Below, piece by piece: positions 6,837 through 7,677 of a DNA stretch of 7,677 nt. The notes beneath the pieces are model-generated. The model had not been told where the DNA came from, did not search any database, and worked only from the letters and a program-made list of their open reading frames with translations. Where the stretch lies: assembly GCA_023429365.1 (NCBI GenBank), contig JAEYVW010000220.1, positions 1-7,677 of the forward strand, in the 5' to 3' direction. The first letter of the stretch is position 1. Every line of letters starts with the position of its first letter. The position numbers and the translations under genes were made by a program. This DNA comes from Bacteroidota bacterium (lineage in GTDB: Bacteria > Bacteroidota > Bacteroidia > Chitinophagales > Chitinophagaceae).

Positions 6837-7085
6837 ACCAGACCCTGGGTGGAAATTTTCTTCATTTCAAATCAGCCTGGAGAAAAATACCGGCTCAAGA
6901 CCGGTACGACATAGCAGGATTGATTCCAGCCCAAACTGAGTTGTCATAACAAGATCTTCACAACAATAAAAGCTATCGATAGCAACAGATGACTCCCCGC
7001 TGTCACGCAGGGCAGTGCACTTAAGAAAATTTGTAACGAAGTAAACCAGGCCTGGGGCGGGGACTTTTTCTTCTTTCCAAAAATC
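6837..7085 (+). repeat. 210-bp structured intergenic repeat, locus 2 (circularly permuted copy)
   Basis: This is the same repeat as at 4374-4760, in the same orientation but starting and ending elsewhere in the unit. It begins at ACCAGACCCTGGG (second half of the long stem), runs through the TTCTTCA/TGGAGAA hairpin (6858-6864, 6878-6884), ACCGG/CCGGT (6889-6893, 6901-6905) and GTTGT/ATAAC (6940-6944, 6946-6950). It then enters the next unit's long stem, with outer arms TCCCCG/CGGGGA (6994-6999, 7058-7063), and fades at about 7085 inside the following hairpin. A 34-base stretch (6901-6934) is identical to 4530-4563. The spacing from the ACCGG hairpin to the next long stem is the same as in locus 1, without gaps. 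Bases 6992-7063 differ from 4621-4692 at 9 of 72 positions. The inner arms of the long stem are weaker here: only CAGG/CCTG (7008-7011, 7051-7054) pairs, in a shifted register. Confidence 0.88.
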
Positions 7086-7127
7086 GACTAACTGACTGTT
7101 AACAACAACGCCACATCTATCATCTAT

Positions 7128-7169
7128 TATCCAGCATCCAGTATCCAGCATCCAGTATCCAGTATCCAG
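7128..7169. repeat. Heptamer tandem repeat, six copies of YATCCAG
   Basis: Six contiguous 7-base units read TATCCAG, CATCCAG, TATCCAG, CATCCAG, TATCCAG, TATCCAG. The only variation is the first base (T or C). The array lies in intergenic DNA about 43 bases after the second structured-repeat locus and about 120 bases before the MFS start codon. Such short arrays usually vary in copy number by replication slippage. No function can be assigned. Confidence 0.95.
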
Positions 7170-7290
7170 AAAATATTAATTAAGTTTGACACGTCCCTTC
7201 CCCGTCACTCTTCCCTGCCAATTCCACTGAATAACCCCAGCCCTCCCATTTGAAACTACTTTGGTCCTTAACTAGCTAATACGTCAACAA

Positions 7291-7677
7291 ATGAATACGG
7301 CTTACAAAGGAAACGACAGGTTATTGTTGGGAATAATACTGGGCGTCCTGGCTTTTTGGCTATTTGCACAAACCACCCTCAACATCAATGTGGAAATGGC
7401 AAAAGACCTTAGGATGGAAACTTCGGTAATGAATATCGCAGTATCCATCACTTCCCTTTTCTCCGGGATCTTTATAGTTGTGATGGGCGGACTCGCTGAT
7501 CGTCTTGGTCGATTAAAGATCATCCGGGTGGGGTTTGCCTTCAGCATTATAGGCTCCCTGCTCGTAGGCCTCACCCCTGCCGGTTCCATGGCGGCCCCGG
7601 TAATGATTGCCGGCCGCATCTTCCAGGGACTTTCCGCTGCCTGTATCATGCCCGCCAGTCTTGCGCTGTTAAAAGCC
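7291..7677 (+). CDS. MFS drug exporter, DHA2 family, NorB/QacA-like (5' part; runs off the window)
   Basis: The first 129 codons are present and the frame is open at the window end; family members are usually about 450-520 residues with 14 membrane helices. These are proton-driven exporters of quinolones, quaternary ammonium compounds and other drugs in the inner membrane. Predicted helices lie at about 11-30, 47-67, 77-96 and 100-125. The MFS motif A between TM2 and TM3 is clear (GGLADRLGRLKIIR, about 68-81), and GRIFQGLSAACIMPASLALL (about 107-126) matches motif B of TM4. Stretches such as FWLFAQ, NIAVSITSLFSG and GLSAACIMPA closely resemble Staphylococcus NorB as I remember it, so this subgroup is more likely than sugar or nitrate carriers. 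The start is the first ATG after an in-frame TAG at 7273-7275. There is no Shine-Dalgarno sequence. The gene reads away from the 533-residue gene, so it has its own promoter. Confidence 0.93.
   Translation, partial: MNTAYKGNDRLLLGIILGVLAFWLFAQTTLNINVEMAKDLRMETSVMNIAVSITSLFSGIFIVVMGGLADRLGRLKIIRVGFAFSIIGSLLVGLTPAGSMAAPVMIAGRIFQGLSAACIMPASLALLKA

Larger units (their letters stand above)
6703..7290. other. Divergent intergenic region between the 533-aa gene (-) and the MFS gene (+)
   Basis: This 588-base stretch has no convincing gene. Bases 6703-6836 are an A/T-rich leader for the minus-strand gene. A weak match to the Bacteroidota -7 element (TAAATTGG on the minus strand, near 6745-6752) lacks a matching -33 TTTG, so no promoter is called. 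Bases 6837-7085 hold the second repeat locus and 7128-7169 the heptamer array. Bases 7170-7290 contain a TTAATTAA palindrome (7176-7183) and the leader of the MFS gene. TACTTTGG at 7257-7264 is close to the -7 consensus but one base short and without a -33 partner. Confidence 0.6.

Noticed and set aside
6972..6983. Perfect 12-base palindrome GCTATCGATAGC in the second repeat locus
   Set aside because: The aligned bases in the first locus are not palindromic, so it is not part of the shared fold; it may be chance.
6650..7151. Minus-strand frames of 71 and 94 codons over the 533-aa leader and the second repeat locus
   Set aside because: They overlap the start of the 533-residue gene or run through the repeat and heptamer array. 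Neither shows a recognisable protein pattern.
7128..7169. Heptamer array considered as a CRISPR remnant
   Set aside because: The units are contiguous with no spacers and only seven bases long, and no cas genes are present.
7185..7264. TTTGACAC at 7185 and TACTTTGG at 7257 as a promoter for the MFS gene
   Set aside because: The two are far too distant to form a pair, and neither has its partner element at the 17-19 base spacing expected of Bacteroidota promoters.

Overview
The window looks like chromosomal DNA of a Bacteroidota bacterium, possibly of the Chitinophagaceae type. That assignment is an inference. It rests on moderate GC, A-rich leaders without Shine-Dalgarno sequences before every start codon, a CusB/AcrA-like adaptor placed directly before an HAE1-type RND pump, and a large signal-peptide protein of unknown family. 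No RNA gene, CRISPR array or transposase was recognised.

Layout. Positions 58-4330 (+) hold a two-gene efflux operon: a membrane-anchored periplasmic adaptor, then a complete RND pump 28 bases later, closed by a strong intrinsic terminator at 4338-4363. The outer-membrane channel that would complete the tripartite pump is not in the window. Bases 1-57 are only an A/T-rich leader. The 459-base gap 4331-4789 holds the terminator and almost two tandem copies of a 210-base non-coding repeat. On the minus strand, 6702-5101 encodes a 533-residue exported helical-repeat protein of unknown function, followed by a probable 53-residue two-helix membrane protein (4951-4790). The 588-base gap 6703-7290 holds the leader of the 533-residue gene, a second locus of the same repeat in a circularly permuted arrangement (6837-7085), and a short heptamer tandem repeat (7128-7169). 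From 7291 to the window end (+) runs the first 129 codons of an MFS drug exporter of the NorB/QacA (DHA2) type.

How the parts relate. The efflux operon and the MFS gene are both drug-export systems, but they are separate transcription units divided by the minus-strand pair. That pair is bracketed by directly oriented copies of the 210-base repeat.

The most interesting signal is the repeat itself. Each unit can fold into four hairpins. Between the two loci two of these hairpins show paired, compensating base changes (T-A to C-G, and C-G to T-A), and most of the one-sided stem changes between copies leave G-U pairs if the + strand is read. This suggests a structured RNA or a structure-dependent repeat family that I do not recognise.
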